A DNA stretch of 6,924 nt from a bacterium (lineage in GTDB: Bacteria; Patescibacteriota; Saccharimonadia; Saccharimonadales; Saccharimonadaceae). Below, in pieces: positions 1 to 4,673 of this stretch (the first letter of the stretch is position 1; every line of letters begins with the position of its first letter). The DNA lies in the NCBI GenBank assembly GCA_030428585.1, contig JAUIDL010000035.1, forward strand, positions 1 through 6,924. Direction: 5' to 3'. Both the position numbers and the translations under genes were made by a program. Under the pieces are notes generated by a model. It searched no databases and had not been told where the DNA came from. It was given only the letters and a program-made list of their open reading frames with translations.

Positions 1-22
1 TGTTCAGATTTATTGTTGCCAT
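1..22 (-). CDS. Possible 5' end of a leftward gene, cut by the window edge
   Basis: Only seven codons are visible, starting ATG at position 22 and reading M-A-T-I-N-L-N before the edge. The support is a Shine-Dalgarno-like AAGGAG (minus strand, 32 to 27) four bases before the ATG, and a promoter-like TATACT (39 to 34). The gene has the same direction as rpmE2 and would lie downstream of the candidate structured RNA at 44-162. In many bacteria prfA follows rpmE, but nothing here is long enough to identify the product, so no function is assigned. Confidence 0.33.
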
Positions 23-43
23 TACTCTCCTTTAGTATACCTC

Positions 44-162
44 GCACTGTAATCATTATCCACGAACAGGGCGTTACACGCCCATTCATTCTTTGCATCT
101 GGCAGGAATGAATGGGGTTGCACTACGCTTTTACCCTATTCTTTGGATAATAATCACAGTGC
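44..162 (-). ncRNA. Candidate structured leader RNA or small RNA (multi-branch fold)
   Basis: Read as minus-strand RNA, bases 162-144 pair with 62-44 in an uninterrupted 19-bp stem with two G-U wobbles (155/51 and 152/54). In plus-strand RNA these two become A-C mismatches, which favours the minus strand. Inside the stem are three hairpins: GGGU (136-133) with ACCC (118-115); CCCATTCATTC (116-106) with its perfect complement (91-81); and GGGCG (83-79) with CGCCC (73-69). The last two share bases 83-81, so either the longer arm is trimmed to 8 bp or the two compete. The element lies between the rpmE2 terminator and the next leftward gene start, where a riboswitch-like or ribosomal-protein leader would sit. 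I recognise no known riboswitch core in it. No clear promoter upstream was found. Confidence 0.45.
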
Positions 163-178
163 TTCTACTCTGTATTCC

Positions 179-211
179 AAAACAAAAGAGGCTACCAAAG
201 CGCAGCCTCTT
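179..211 (-). terminator. Rho-independent terminator of rpmE2
   Basis: On the minus strand an AGAGGCT arm (210-204) pairs with AGCCTCT (193-187), extended by one pair (211/186), around a 10-base loop. It is followed by TTTTGTTTT. It starts 13 bases beyond the rpmE2 stop codon. Confidence 0.8.
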
Positions 212-223
212 CTCATTTCTTCG

Positions 224-550
224 CTATTTATCAGCGCTAGCTTTTTTTGCAGCTTGGGCTGACTTTTTCTTGGCTTTGTTTGCCAGCTGCTCTTTGCGAG
301 CTTCTGCGGCGGCAAATTTTGCCTTGAAGCGGTCGACACGACCTTCGGTGTCGATAATCTTTTCTTCACCAGTAAAGAATGGGTGAGAGGCGCTCGAAAT
401 ATGTACCTTTACTAGAGGGTACTCGTTGCCATCTTCCCATTTGATGGTGTCATTGGTTTGCGCAGTTGACTGAGTCAAAAAGGCAAAACCGGCGACATCG
501 TCGCTAAATACGACGGGTCGGTAATCGGTTGGATGTAGGTTGCTCTTCAT
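224..550 (-). CDS. rpmE2: 50S ribosomal protein L31, type B-like, with basic C-terminal tail
   Basis: Ribosomal protein L31 sits on the large subunit and helps bridge it to the small subunit. The 108-aa product carries the type B signature: an N-terminal HP-DYRPVVF segment, the WEDGNEYPL block (residues 38-46), [12 protein letters not shown] (50-61) and [10 protein letters not shown] (70-79). It has no cysteine, so it lacks the CxxC zinc site of type A L31. Residues 80-108 form a Lys/Ala-rich tail that makes the protein longer than the roughly 80-90 aa usual for type B, and is probably an rRNA-binding extension. The ATG at 550 is chosen because the L31 homology starts right there. No Shine-Dalgarno is visible; a promoter lies so close that the leader would be only 3-4 bases. 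The gene appears to be monocistronic, with its own promoter and terminator. Confidence 0.96.
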   Translation of the reverse strand: MKSNLHPTDYRPVVFSDDVAGFAFLTQSTAQTNDTIKWEDGNEYPLVKVHISSASHPFFTGEEKIIDTEGRVDRFKAKFAAAEARKEQLANKAKKKSAQAAKKASADK

Positions 551-560
551 AATCTGGACT

Positions 561-589
561 ATTGTATCTGTTTTTTGGGTTTTTGTAAA
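561..589 (-). promoter_or_regulatory. Promoter of rpmE2 (TTTACA - 17 - TACAAT)
   Basis: The minus strand has TTTACA (589-584), a 17-base spacer and TACAAT (566-561), each matching five of six bases of the housekeeping sigma consensus. Transcription should start near 554, only about 3-4 bases before the ATG at 550, giving a near-leaderless mRNA. Confidence 0.7.
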
Positions 590-594
590 GGGTT

Positions 595-639
595 AAAAAG
601 GAGAATGGCCGCGATCATTGGGTAATGATGCGGCCGTTC
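595..639 (-). terminator. Terminator of the 26-codon small gene
   Basis: On the minus strand GCCGCATCATT-type arms fold as GGCCGC+ATCATT against AATGAT+GCGGCC (635-624 with 619-607), with one bulged base at 613 and loop 623-620. Outer GAA/TTC pairs (639-637 with 605-603) extend it, and TTTTT follows at 599-595. The plus strand lacks a T run after the hairpin, so the direction is leftward. It separates the small gene from rpmE2. Confidence 0.7.
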
Positions 640-644
640 ATCTC

Positions 645-725
645 TCAGCGGTCGTGGACGGGGCAGTGTGTTGCCCCATTGTCGGTGCACTTGCACTCGG
701 GGTTGCCTTCGGGCCCGTACTTCAT
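645..725 (-). CDS. Cys/His-rich 26-aa microprotein, putative metal-binding peptide
   Basis: This short gene of 26 codons (ATG at 725, TGA at 647-645) encodes a peptide beginning MKYGPEGNPE and ending HCPVHDR. Its ligands C11, C13, H20, C21 and H24 give the pattern C-x-C-x6-H-C-x2-H, like a miniature zinc-binding knuckle; the metal is inferred. Support that it is a real gene: AGGAGGTGA (737-729), a nine-base match to the usual 16S rRNA tail, with six bases from AGGAGG to the ATG; an AT-rich promoter region upstream; and a dedicated terminator at 595-639. About one residue in five is Cys or His, unlikely for a chance frame. It has no signal peptide or membrane segment, so it should be cytoplasmic. 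Its neighbour downstream is rpmE2, and the divergent neighbour is a membrane protein. It could instead be a regulatory leader peptide or part of a dual-function small RNA. I do not recognise the family. Confidence 0.66.
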   Translation of the reverse strand: MKYGPEGNPECKCTDNGATHCPVHDR

Positions 726-754
726 GCGTCACCTCCTAACCATTCGAGACGCAT
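723..754 (-). promoter_or_regulatory. Hairpin around the microprotein ribosome binding site and start codon
   Basis: A perfect 7-bp inverted repeat, ATGCGTC (754-748) and GACGCAT (730-724) on the minus strand, encloses a 17-base loop. The loop holds the AGGAGGT core of the Shine-Dalgarno, while its final GA and the first two bases of the start codon lie in the 3' arm. The possible -10 box TATTAT (769-764) would start the RNA near 757, placing the hairpin at its extreme 5' end. This suggests translational control, RNA stabilisation, or both. Confidence 0.5.
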
Positions 755-761
755 AACTACC

Positions 762-818
762 ATATAATATATATGTATAAATGTCTATACTACCAACTTG
801 CTTATGCTGGCGTATACT
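762..818 (+). promoter_or_regulatory. AT-rich divergent promoter region with several -10 boxes
   Basis: The plus strand has TATAAT at 763-768 and two TATACT boxes at 786-791 and 813-818. The two TATACT boxes each end six bases before an in-frame possible start (TTG 798 and ATG 825), consistent with leaderless initiation. No convincing -35 box is seen for either. On the minus strand TATTAT (769-764) may serve the microprotein gene. Which boxes are used cannot be decided from sequence alone. Confidence 0.42.
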
Positions 819-824
819 GAAGAT

Positions 825-1229
825 ATGGCAAAGAAAAAGACGAAAAAGAAGCAAGCAAAGCAGGTCACGGGTGTCCGAACCCCAGGCGCACTGTACTTTC
901 TATCAGTTTTGACATTAATTGTGATTGCCTTTTTCAACGGCTTTATCTCGATTGAATATTTCTGGGCACCAATTGCGCTATTAGTGCTAGCATGGGCGGC
1001 GATGTACGCGACGCTACGCGGGCAATCGAAGGCGCGCGTGTATGCGTTGATTGAACGGAGTCTGATTGTGACTAGTTTGGCGTTAGCCGGCGTGATTGGT
1101 CTGGCGTACGTTTCTCAAATGGATGATTACGCGCTGGCGAACTTGGTTAGCACGATTTATCTGGTCGTGGTACCAGTAATGGCGTTTGTGGGCGCGGCGG
1201 GTGTTTTGGTGGATGTAGCGGAGCGGTAG
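825..1229 (+). CDS. Four-helix integral membrane protein of unknown function
   Basis: The 134-aa product starts with a strongly basic cytoplasmic stretch (MAKKKTKKKQAKQ). Four hydrophobic segments follow, at about residues 21-41, 45-63, 78-96 and 105-129, with a basic loop (RGQSKARVY) between helices 2 and 3. The positive-inside rule puts both ends and the 2-3 loop in the cytoplasm. I recognise no family or catalytic motif. ATG 825 is preferred over TTG 798 because it begins at the basic region, uses the better codon, and follows TATACT by six bases, as expected of a leaderless mRNA; TTG 798 has the same arrangement and would add nine residues. It is divergent from the microprotein gene, and the next gene, in the same direction, has its own promoter starting seven bases beyond the stop. 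No Shine-Dalgarno is present. Confidence 0.82.
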   Translation: MAKKKTKKKQAKQVTGVRTPGALYFLSVLTLIVIAFFNGFISIEYFWAPIALLVLAWAAMYATLRGQSKARVYALIERSLIVTSLALAGVIGLAYVSQMDDYALANLVSTIYLVVVPVMAFVGAAGVLVDVAER

Positions 1230-1235
1230 ATTTTG

Positions 1236-1265
1236 TTGACAAGCCCCCCCAAGGTTTGTCATACT
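1236..1265 (+). promoter_or_regulatory. Promoter of the SGNH hydrolase gene, with C7 spacer tract and internal dyad
   Basis: A perfect -35 TTGACA (1236-1241) is followed by an 18-base spacer and CATACT (1260-1265), which is preceded by TGT (1257-1259), an extended -10. Transcription should start near 1272. The spacer contains seven consecutive C (1244-1250). A 9-bp inverted repeat (1237-1245 with 1253-1261, one G-U in RNA) overlaps the -35 box and touches the -10 box, a plausible operator position. Confidence 0.65.
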
Positions 1266-1295
1266 CGCTAGGCTCATCAGTGAGCATGCAGTAGG

Positions 1296-1320
1296 TTCTC
1301 GGTAATCCGCCGAGAATTTT
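1296..1320 (+). terminator. Terminator-like hairpin between promoter and hydrolase start (possible attenuator)
   Basis: TTCTCGG (1296-1302) and CCGAGAA (1310-1316) form a perfect 7-bp stem with a 7-base loop, followed by TTTT and then CGTT. It lies downstream of the promoter at 1236-1265 and upstream of the coding start, so it could be an attenuator. It could also simply end transcripts from the membrane-protein gene at 825-1229. A smaller GCTCA/TGAGC hairpin (1272-1285) would form the very 5' end of the leader. Confidence 0.5.
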
Positions 1321-1344
1321 CGTTCCTTGATAGTTAGGAAAATT

Positions 1345-3585
1345 GTGCGAAGAATATTCAGCATGATTGTGCTGGCAAGCCTCGTGCTTGTTGGACTGGT
1401 GGCATTTCAGCCACCACAGCAGGCGCTGGCAACGACGCCACCACCAACGCAGTTCGAAGACGTCACGATACGTTCTATCACAGCCCACGACGGTGGAGGC
1501 TATTCAGCAACCGCCTGTAGTGGCAATACGCAGGAGCAGGGTTACATCATCGATGAGCTCGGTCAAGTGCGGAGTACAATTCCACAGCGAACTGGTTCAA
1601 ATCTGAATTGTGATAACGATTTCGTGACACAGCCGTCGGCTGATGGCAGTTTCTTTCTATTGGAAAAGTCAGGAGAAACGCAGAGTGATTTGGTGATGTG
1701 GCGACATGATCGAAAGGTTTGGTCGACATCAATTCTTTCACCAGATGATTGTGTGGCTACCAGCTACTATCGCTATGACATGGTGCCGAAATCGCTGAGC
1801 CGTGGACCAAATGGTGAAGTCGTGCTCATCGCTGTTGCAGCAGTTTTGACCCCAATTTGTGATGACCGTCTTTTGATTCTCAATCCGGATACTGGCTCAA
1901 TTGAAGCGGATGTTTCGCTCGGTCAGGGTCCAGCGCTTGGGGTTGGTTCAATCGAACCCCGGGCGTGGACATACGACGACAAAATCGTGGCCATCGACCG
2001 ACTTGGAACATGGCGCGAGTTTGACTACGAAGGTGTCGAAGACACCGATGCCGACTATTCATTCCCGCTAACATCTGGCTATAGCATGTCTAACGCCTAC
2101 ATGAATGTCCAAGGAGATATGTTTGTCGTTAGCAATCCGACGTGGGTATCGGGCACGCCAAAACTGATGTACAGGAAGGCAAACGGTACTGCTAACACGA
2201 TTACAAACTCTGCAGTAGCTGGCATCTACGATCCAGTTTTGACGAACAACGGCAACCTAGTTCAATACAGCGGTCTGAGTCTGACCACGTTCAATACCAT
2301 GAGCAACACAGCATCGCCTGTGACGCTGACTAACACCACTGGTCAGACGTATGCGCAGATTCGTGGCTACACCGAGGATGAGGACGGCAACGGACTGATT
2401 CTGGTGTGGTATTACGACAACACGTATCTGTTGCGTGGGTTGGCTGTGTGGTTCCGCGATGGGTCGACTGGAGTAGTTGACAGCACCCCGGTGTGGGAGT
2501 TGGAGAAAAATCCAAGTGACCCATCATCGCCCAACGCATTCAGCGTTATGTCGACGCTGAACAACACGGTTGCTGACGGAACGTTGTACTTGTCGGCTTG
2601 TTACGAAGAAGACCCGGCTAACTGCGTTAACTCGGTCGTCGACAGCTATGTGTACGAAATTGACGTGGCGTCGGCTGGCTTCGGCGAGGCGGTTCCACGG
2701 TCGTATTTCTACAGTGGCTACGAGAATACCGAGCTGCAGTATGTGGCGATGGGTGACTCGTTTTCGAGTGGGGAAGGAAATGCTCCCTATATCTCAAACA
2801 CTGGTGTTAGTGGTGTGAACGAGTGTCATCGTAGTGAGGACGCTTATGCGATGCAAATTGACAACACTCCAACACTCAACATACAACTAGTTGCTTTTTT
2901 GGCATGTTCTGGGGCAACAACAAATGATGTCTTAGGAATCTCTGAGACAGACAACCCTAATGGACGCTGGAGTGAAGCCGGGCAAATTGCCTACCTCAGC
3001 GTACTAGACGAAGTTGATATTGTAACTCTATCAATCGGAGGTAATGATATAGGCTTTACCGACTTCGCGACTAGCTGTGTCCTCGCAAGTTGTGATGAAT
3101 ATTCATCGATTTATGCAACTACAGTCGACAATATCAATGGGCTAGACACAGTATTAGAGGCGAGTTACATTGACGTTCTTGATCAACTACCCGTAGGGGG
3201 CGATCTTTACGTCGTGAATTATCCTATGTTGGTGCCAATGGATAAGACTACACTTGATCCCATAGATATGGATTGCCATTATCTATACAATGGCACAACG
3301 GTCGGAACTGAGTTGGTGAATCATTGGGGTAACGGCCAGGCCGCACAGGATGTGATCGCTAGGTTGAACGCCAAAATTGAGGAGGTTGTTTATGAAATCT
3401 CGTTGACGGATAGTCGTATTCACTATCTTGATGTCAGCGACGACTTCACTGGACACGATGTTTGTTCTTCTGGTTCATATTTCTTCAACAATTACGCCAC
3501 GGATCCCACGGCAATGTTTCATCCAAACGATGAGGGCGTTGATTTGCTCAGCACTCTCATTGCAATTGAAATAACCGCTGAATAG
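1345..3585 (+). CDS. Secreted SGNH/GDSL-family hydrolase with large beta-rich N-terminal region
   Basis: The product is an exported esterase/lipase-like enzyme of 746 aa. From the GTG start, residues 1-29 form a signal peptide (MRRIF, hydrophobic core, AxA site at ALA). Residues 30 to about 460 are rich in Gly, Asp, Thr and aromatic residues and look beta-structured, possibly propeller-like (ILNPDTGSIEADVSLG resembles a blade), but I cannot name the fold. The C-terminal domain carries SGNH blocks: GDSFSSGEG with nucleophile S472, an LACSGATT segment, GGNDIGF (565-571, with N567) and FHPNDEG with H726. The Asp of the usual DxxH is absent, as in some actinobacterial relatives. The substrate is unknown; envelope or host ester bonds are a guess. 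GTG 1345 is preferred because AGGA (1336-1339) precedes it at five bases. TTG 1327 would add six residues; ATG 1363 would lose the basic n-region. GC drops inside the gene from about 55% to about 44%. Confidence 0.88.
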   Translation: MRRIFSMIVLASLVLVGLVAFQPPQQALATTPPPTQFEDVTIRSITAHDGGGYSATACSGNTQEQGYIIDELGQVRSTIPQRTGSNLNCDNDFVTQPSADGSFFLLEKSGETQSDLVMWRHDRKVWSTSILSPDDCVATSYYRYDMVPKSLSRGPNGEVVLIAVAAVLTPICDDRLLILNPDTGSIEADVSLGQGPALGVGSIEPRAWTYDDKIVAIDRLGTWREFDYEGVEDTDADYSFPLTSGYSMSNAYMNVQGDMFVVSNPTWVSGTPKLMYRKANGTANTITNSAVAGIYDPVLTNNGNLVQYSGLSLTTFNTMSNTASPVTLTNTTGQTYAQIRGYTEDEDGNGLILVWYYDNTYLLRGLAVWFRDGSTGVVDSTPVWELEKNPSDPSSPNAFSVMSTLNNTVADGTLYLSACYEEDPANCVNSVVDSYVYEIDVASAGFGEAVPRSYFYSGYENTELQYVAMGDSFSSGEGNAPYISNTGVSGVNECHRSEDAYAMQIDNTPTLNIQLVAFLACSGATTNDVLGISETDNPNGRWSEAGQIAYLSVLDEVDIVTLSIGGNDIGFTDFATSCVLASCDEYSSIYATTVDNINGLDTVLEASYIDVLDQLPVGGDLYVVNYPMLVPMDKTTLDPIDMDCHYLYNGTTVGTELVNHWGNGQAAQDVIARLNAKIEEVVYEISLTDSRIHYLDVSDDFTGHDVCSSGSYFFNNYATDPTAMFHPNDEGVDLLSTLIAIEITAE

Positions 3586-3597
3586 AAAGGATGCTAT

Positions 3598-3627
3598 GCC
3601 CCAGAGCTTTGTGCTCTGGGGCTTTTT
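3598..3627 (+). terminator. Strong rho-independent terminator of the hydrolase gene
   Basis: A perfect 10-bp stem, GCCCCAGAGC (3598-3607) with GCTCTGGGGC (3613-3622), has a TTTGT loop and is followed by TTTTT, 12 bases after the stop codon. It also lies beyond the convergent minus-strand gene ending at 3645 and may block both directions, although the minus side lacks a T run directly after the stem. Confidence 0.92.
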
Positions 3628-3644
3628 ACTGATTATGAGCAGGA

Positions 3645-3992
3645 TTAAATACCATGAACAGCTATAGTTAATGCACCAAGGATTACAACCTGTATAAATA
3701 CTAATACGGATGAACCAGTTAGTGTAATGAGAAGCTTACTGACTAGGTTTCCTGATTTTTGAACAAGACCAAGAATCAATAATATTGATCCGAGAACTAG
3801 AGGGGTCGTCAAAACTACTCCGTATAATAAGCTGGGAGTTGCACAACTTCCAGTTGAATCAAGGTTGCATTTTAAAGAGTGCGTAAAATCAAATAGTACA
3901 GCAGTAATTATCCAAGATAAATTAATCACAATCCCTGATGTAATGAGGATTGCGCGCACGGTAGTGAATTTTAGTCTAGTATTTCGGGGCAT
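3645..3992 (-). CDS. Small three-helix membrane protein, unknown function, coupled to upstream gene
   Basis: The 115-aa product has three hydrophobic segments, at about residues 12-34, 54-77 and 85-112, with a basic N-terminus (MPRNTRLK). The loop between helices 1 and 2 has two cysteines (C42, C50, within a TGSC context) and is predicted to be outside, where a disulfide could form. The start ATG overlaps the stop codon of the upstream gene by one base (TAATG), so translation is very probably coupled; no good Shine-Dalgarno is visible. The gene is AT-rich (about 37% GC for 3661-3840), unlike the hydrolase N-terminal part and rpsB-tsf. I do not recognise the family. The loop cysteines resemble those of the two-helix protein at 4674-4916. 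Confidence 0.72.
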   Translation of the reverse strand: MPRNTRLKFTTVRAILITSGIVINLSWIITAVLFDFTHSLKCNLDSTGSCATPSLLYGVVLTTPLVLGSILLILGLVQKSGNLVSKLLITLTGSSVLVFIQVVILGALTIAVHGI

Positions 3993-4603
3993 TATTTGTT
4001 CACTTTCTGCACAACCTGAACTTCTTTCACAGCTACCGCAGGTAAGGCGTCTGCATTGGTGTAAACATTGACTCTATCTCCCAATGTAATATCGGTCAGT
4101 TTAATCTCTTTACATTCATAATCAACAACGTCAGGCAGTACATCCCAGTGCATCGGTCCACCATAGGATGAGCCCTTCACGACTAGGCCGTCATAAACTG
4201 ATATCGAGTCTACTCGAAGCAGTGTTGAATAACGCTTGAGATCGGAGTACTTTTCGGTTTCTGTGCAATCTTTCGGATCAACGTATTTCGCTAATTCCTC
4301 TTCGTTGACTGTCTGCGGTTCTTCAGATTGGAGGGAATTTTTAGGTTCCGAAGGGGTCACTGCAGTCTGGGAGGCGATTTCTTCCTCCTGATTCAACGTG
4401 CCACCATTAATCAACTGATGTACTCCTGCTACGGTAGCGTATGCGACGGCCCCAGCCAAAAACACCATGACGAATATGAATGGCATTTTGCGTTTGTGAT
4501 TTGTGTTTAGGTTTGGCTTTTGCTGATTGACTTGAGTGGAAGTTGGTGACTGGGTTTCTTCGCTTTGTGTTTCTGTGGGGTGTATTTTTTCTTCAGGATG
4601 CAT
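3992..4603 (-). CDS. Single-pass membrane-anchored extracytoplasmic protein, unknown function
   Basis: The 203-aa product has an N-terminal hydrophilic region rich in Thr, Ser, Gln and Glu (residues 1-35), a basic NHKRK patch (35-39), one membrane helix (about 40-64), an acidic Glu/Ser/Pro-rich linker (about 70-105) and a compact C-terminal domain (about 106-203) with two cysteines (C113, C164). The basic patch before the helix predicts the N-terminus inside and the C-terminal domain outside. The stretch LTDITLGDRVNVYTN suggests a small beta domain, but no family is recognised. It is the first gene of a two-gene unit with 3645-3992 and probably acts with that membrane protein at the cell surface. 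The start is set at ATG 4603, just downstream of an extended -10 box; no Shine-Dalgarno is present. Confidence 0.78.
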   Translation of the reverse strand: MHPEEKIHPTETQSEETQSPTSTQVNQQKPNLNTNHKRKMPFIFVMVFLAGAVAYATVAGVHQLINGGTLNQEEEIASQTAVTPSEPKNSLQSEEPQTVNEEELAKYVDPKDCTETEKYSDLKRYSTLLRVDSISVYDGLVVKGSSYGGPMHWDVLPDVVDYECKEIKLTDITLGDRVNVYTNADALPAVAVKEVQVVQKVNK

Positions 4604-4612
4604 ATTAGATGT

Positions 4613-4621
4613 ATTTTATCA
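4613..4621 (-). promoter_or_regulatory. Extended -10 promoter TGATAAAAT for the minus-strand gene pair
   Basis: TAAAAT (4618-4613) is preceded by TGA (4621-4619), an extended -10 motif. The predicted start is only 2-3 bases before the ATG at 4603, so the mRNA would be nearly leaderless. No good -35 box is seen. Confidence 0.55.
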
Positions 4622-4660
4622 TATTGGTTATGGTTTGAGGCGAGGATAAGCCCAACATTG

Positions 4661-4666
4661 TATAAT
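4661..4666 (+). promoter_or_regulatory. Consensus -10 box TATAAT for a leaderless GTG-start gene
   Basis: A perfect TATAAT ends seven bases before the GTG at 4674, so transcription should begin at or next to the first base of the start codon. A TTGAGG at 4635-4640 is 20 bases upstream, too far for a good -35. It is back to back with the divergent promoter at 4613-4621. Confidence 0.6.
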
Positions 4667-4673
4667 CGAGCTA

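Noticed and set aside
69..83. Short hairpin considered as a tRNA T-arm
   Set aside because: The loop is five bases and lacks the TTC-type consensus; no acceptor or anticodon arm fits. No tRNA was seen in the window.
44..162. Reading the 19-bp inverted repeats as ends of a miniature transposable element
   Set aside because: No target-site duplication is visible beside the repeats and the inner sequence forms further hairpins; the G-U pattern fits RNA better, though a second genomic copy would reopen this.
93..386. 97-aa plus-strand frame over the candidate RNA and the 3' end of rpmE2
   Set aside because: It has no ribosome binding site, lies antisense to rpmE2 and crosses its terminator; its hydrophobic look comes from antisense reading of A/K-rich codons.
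1083..1488. Minus-strand frames of 93 and 113 aa over the end of the membrane-protein gene and the start of the hydrolase gene
   Set aside because: They overlap two better supported genes, and their Trp/His/Arg-rich composition looks like non-coding translation.
2570..2818. 82-aa plus-strand frame inside the hydrolase gene
   Set aside because: It lies wholly in another frame of a gene with clear conserved motifs and has no start signals.
3593..3632. Tiny frame beginning after AAAGG behind the hydrolase stop
   Set aside because: It consists almost entirely of the terminator hairpin.
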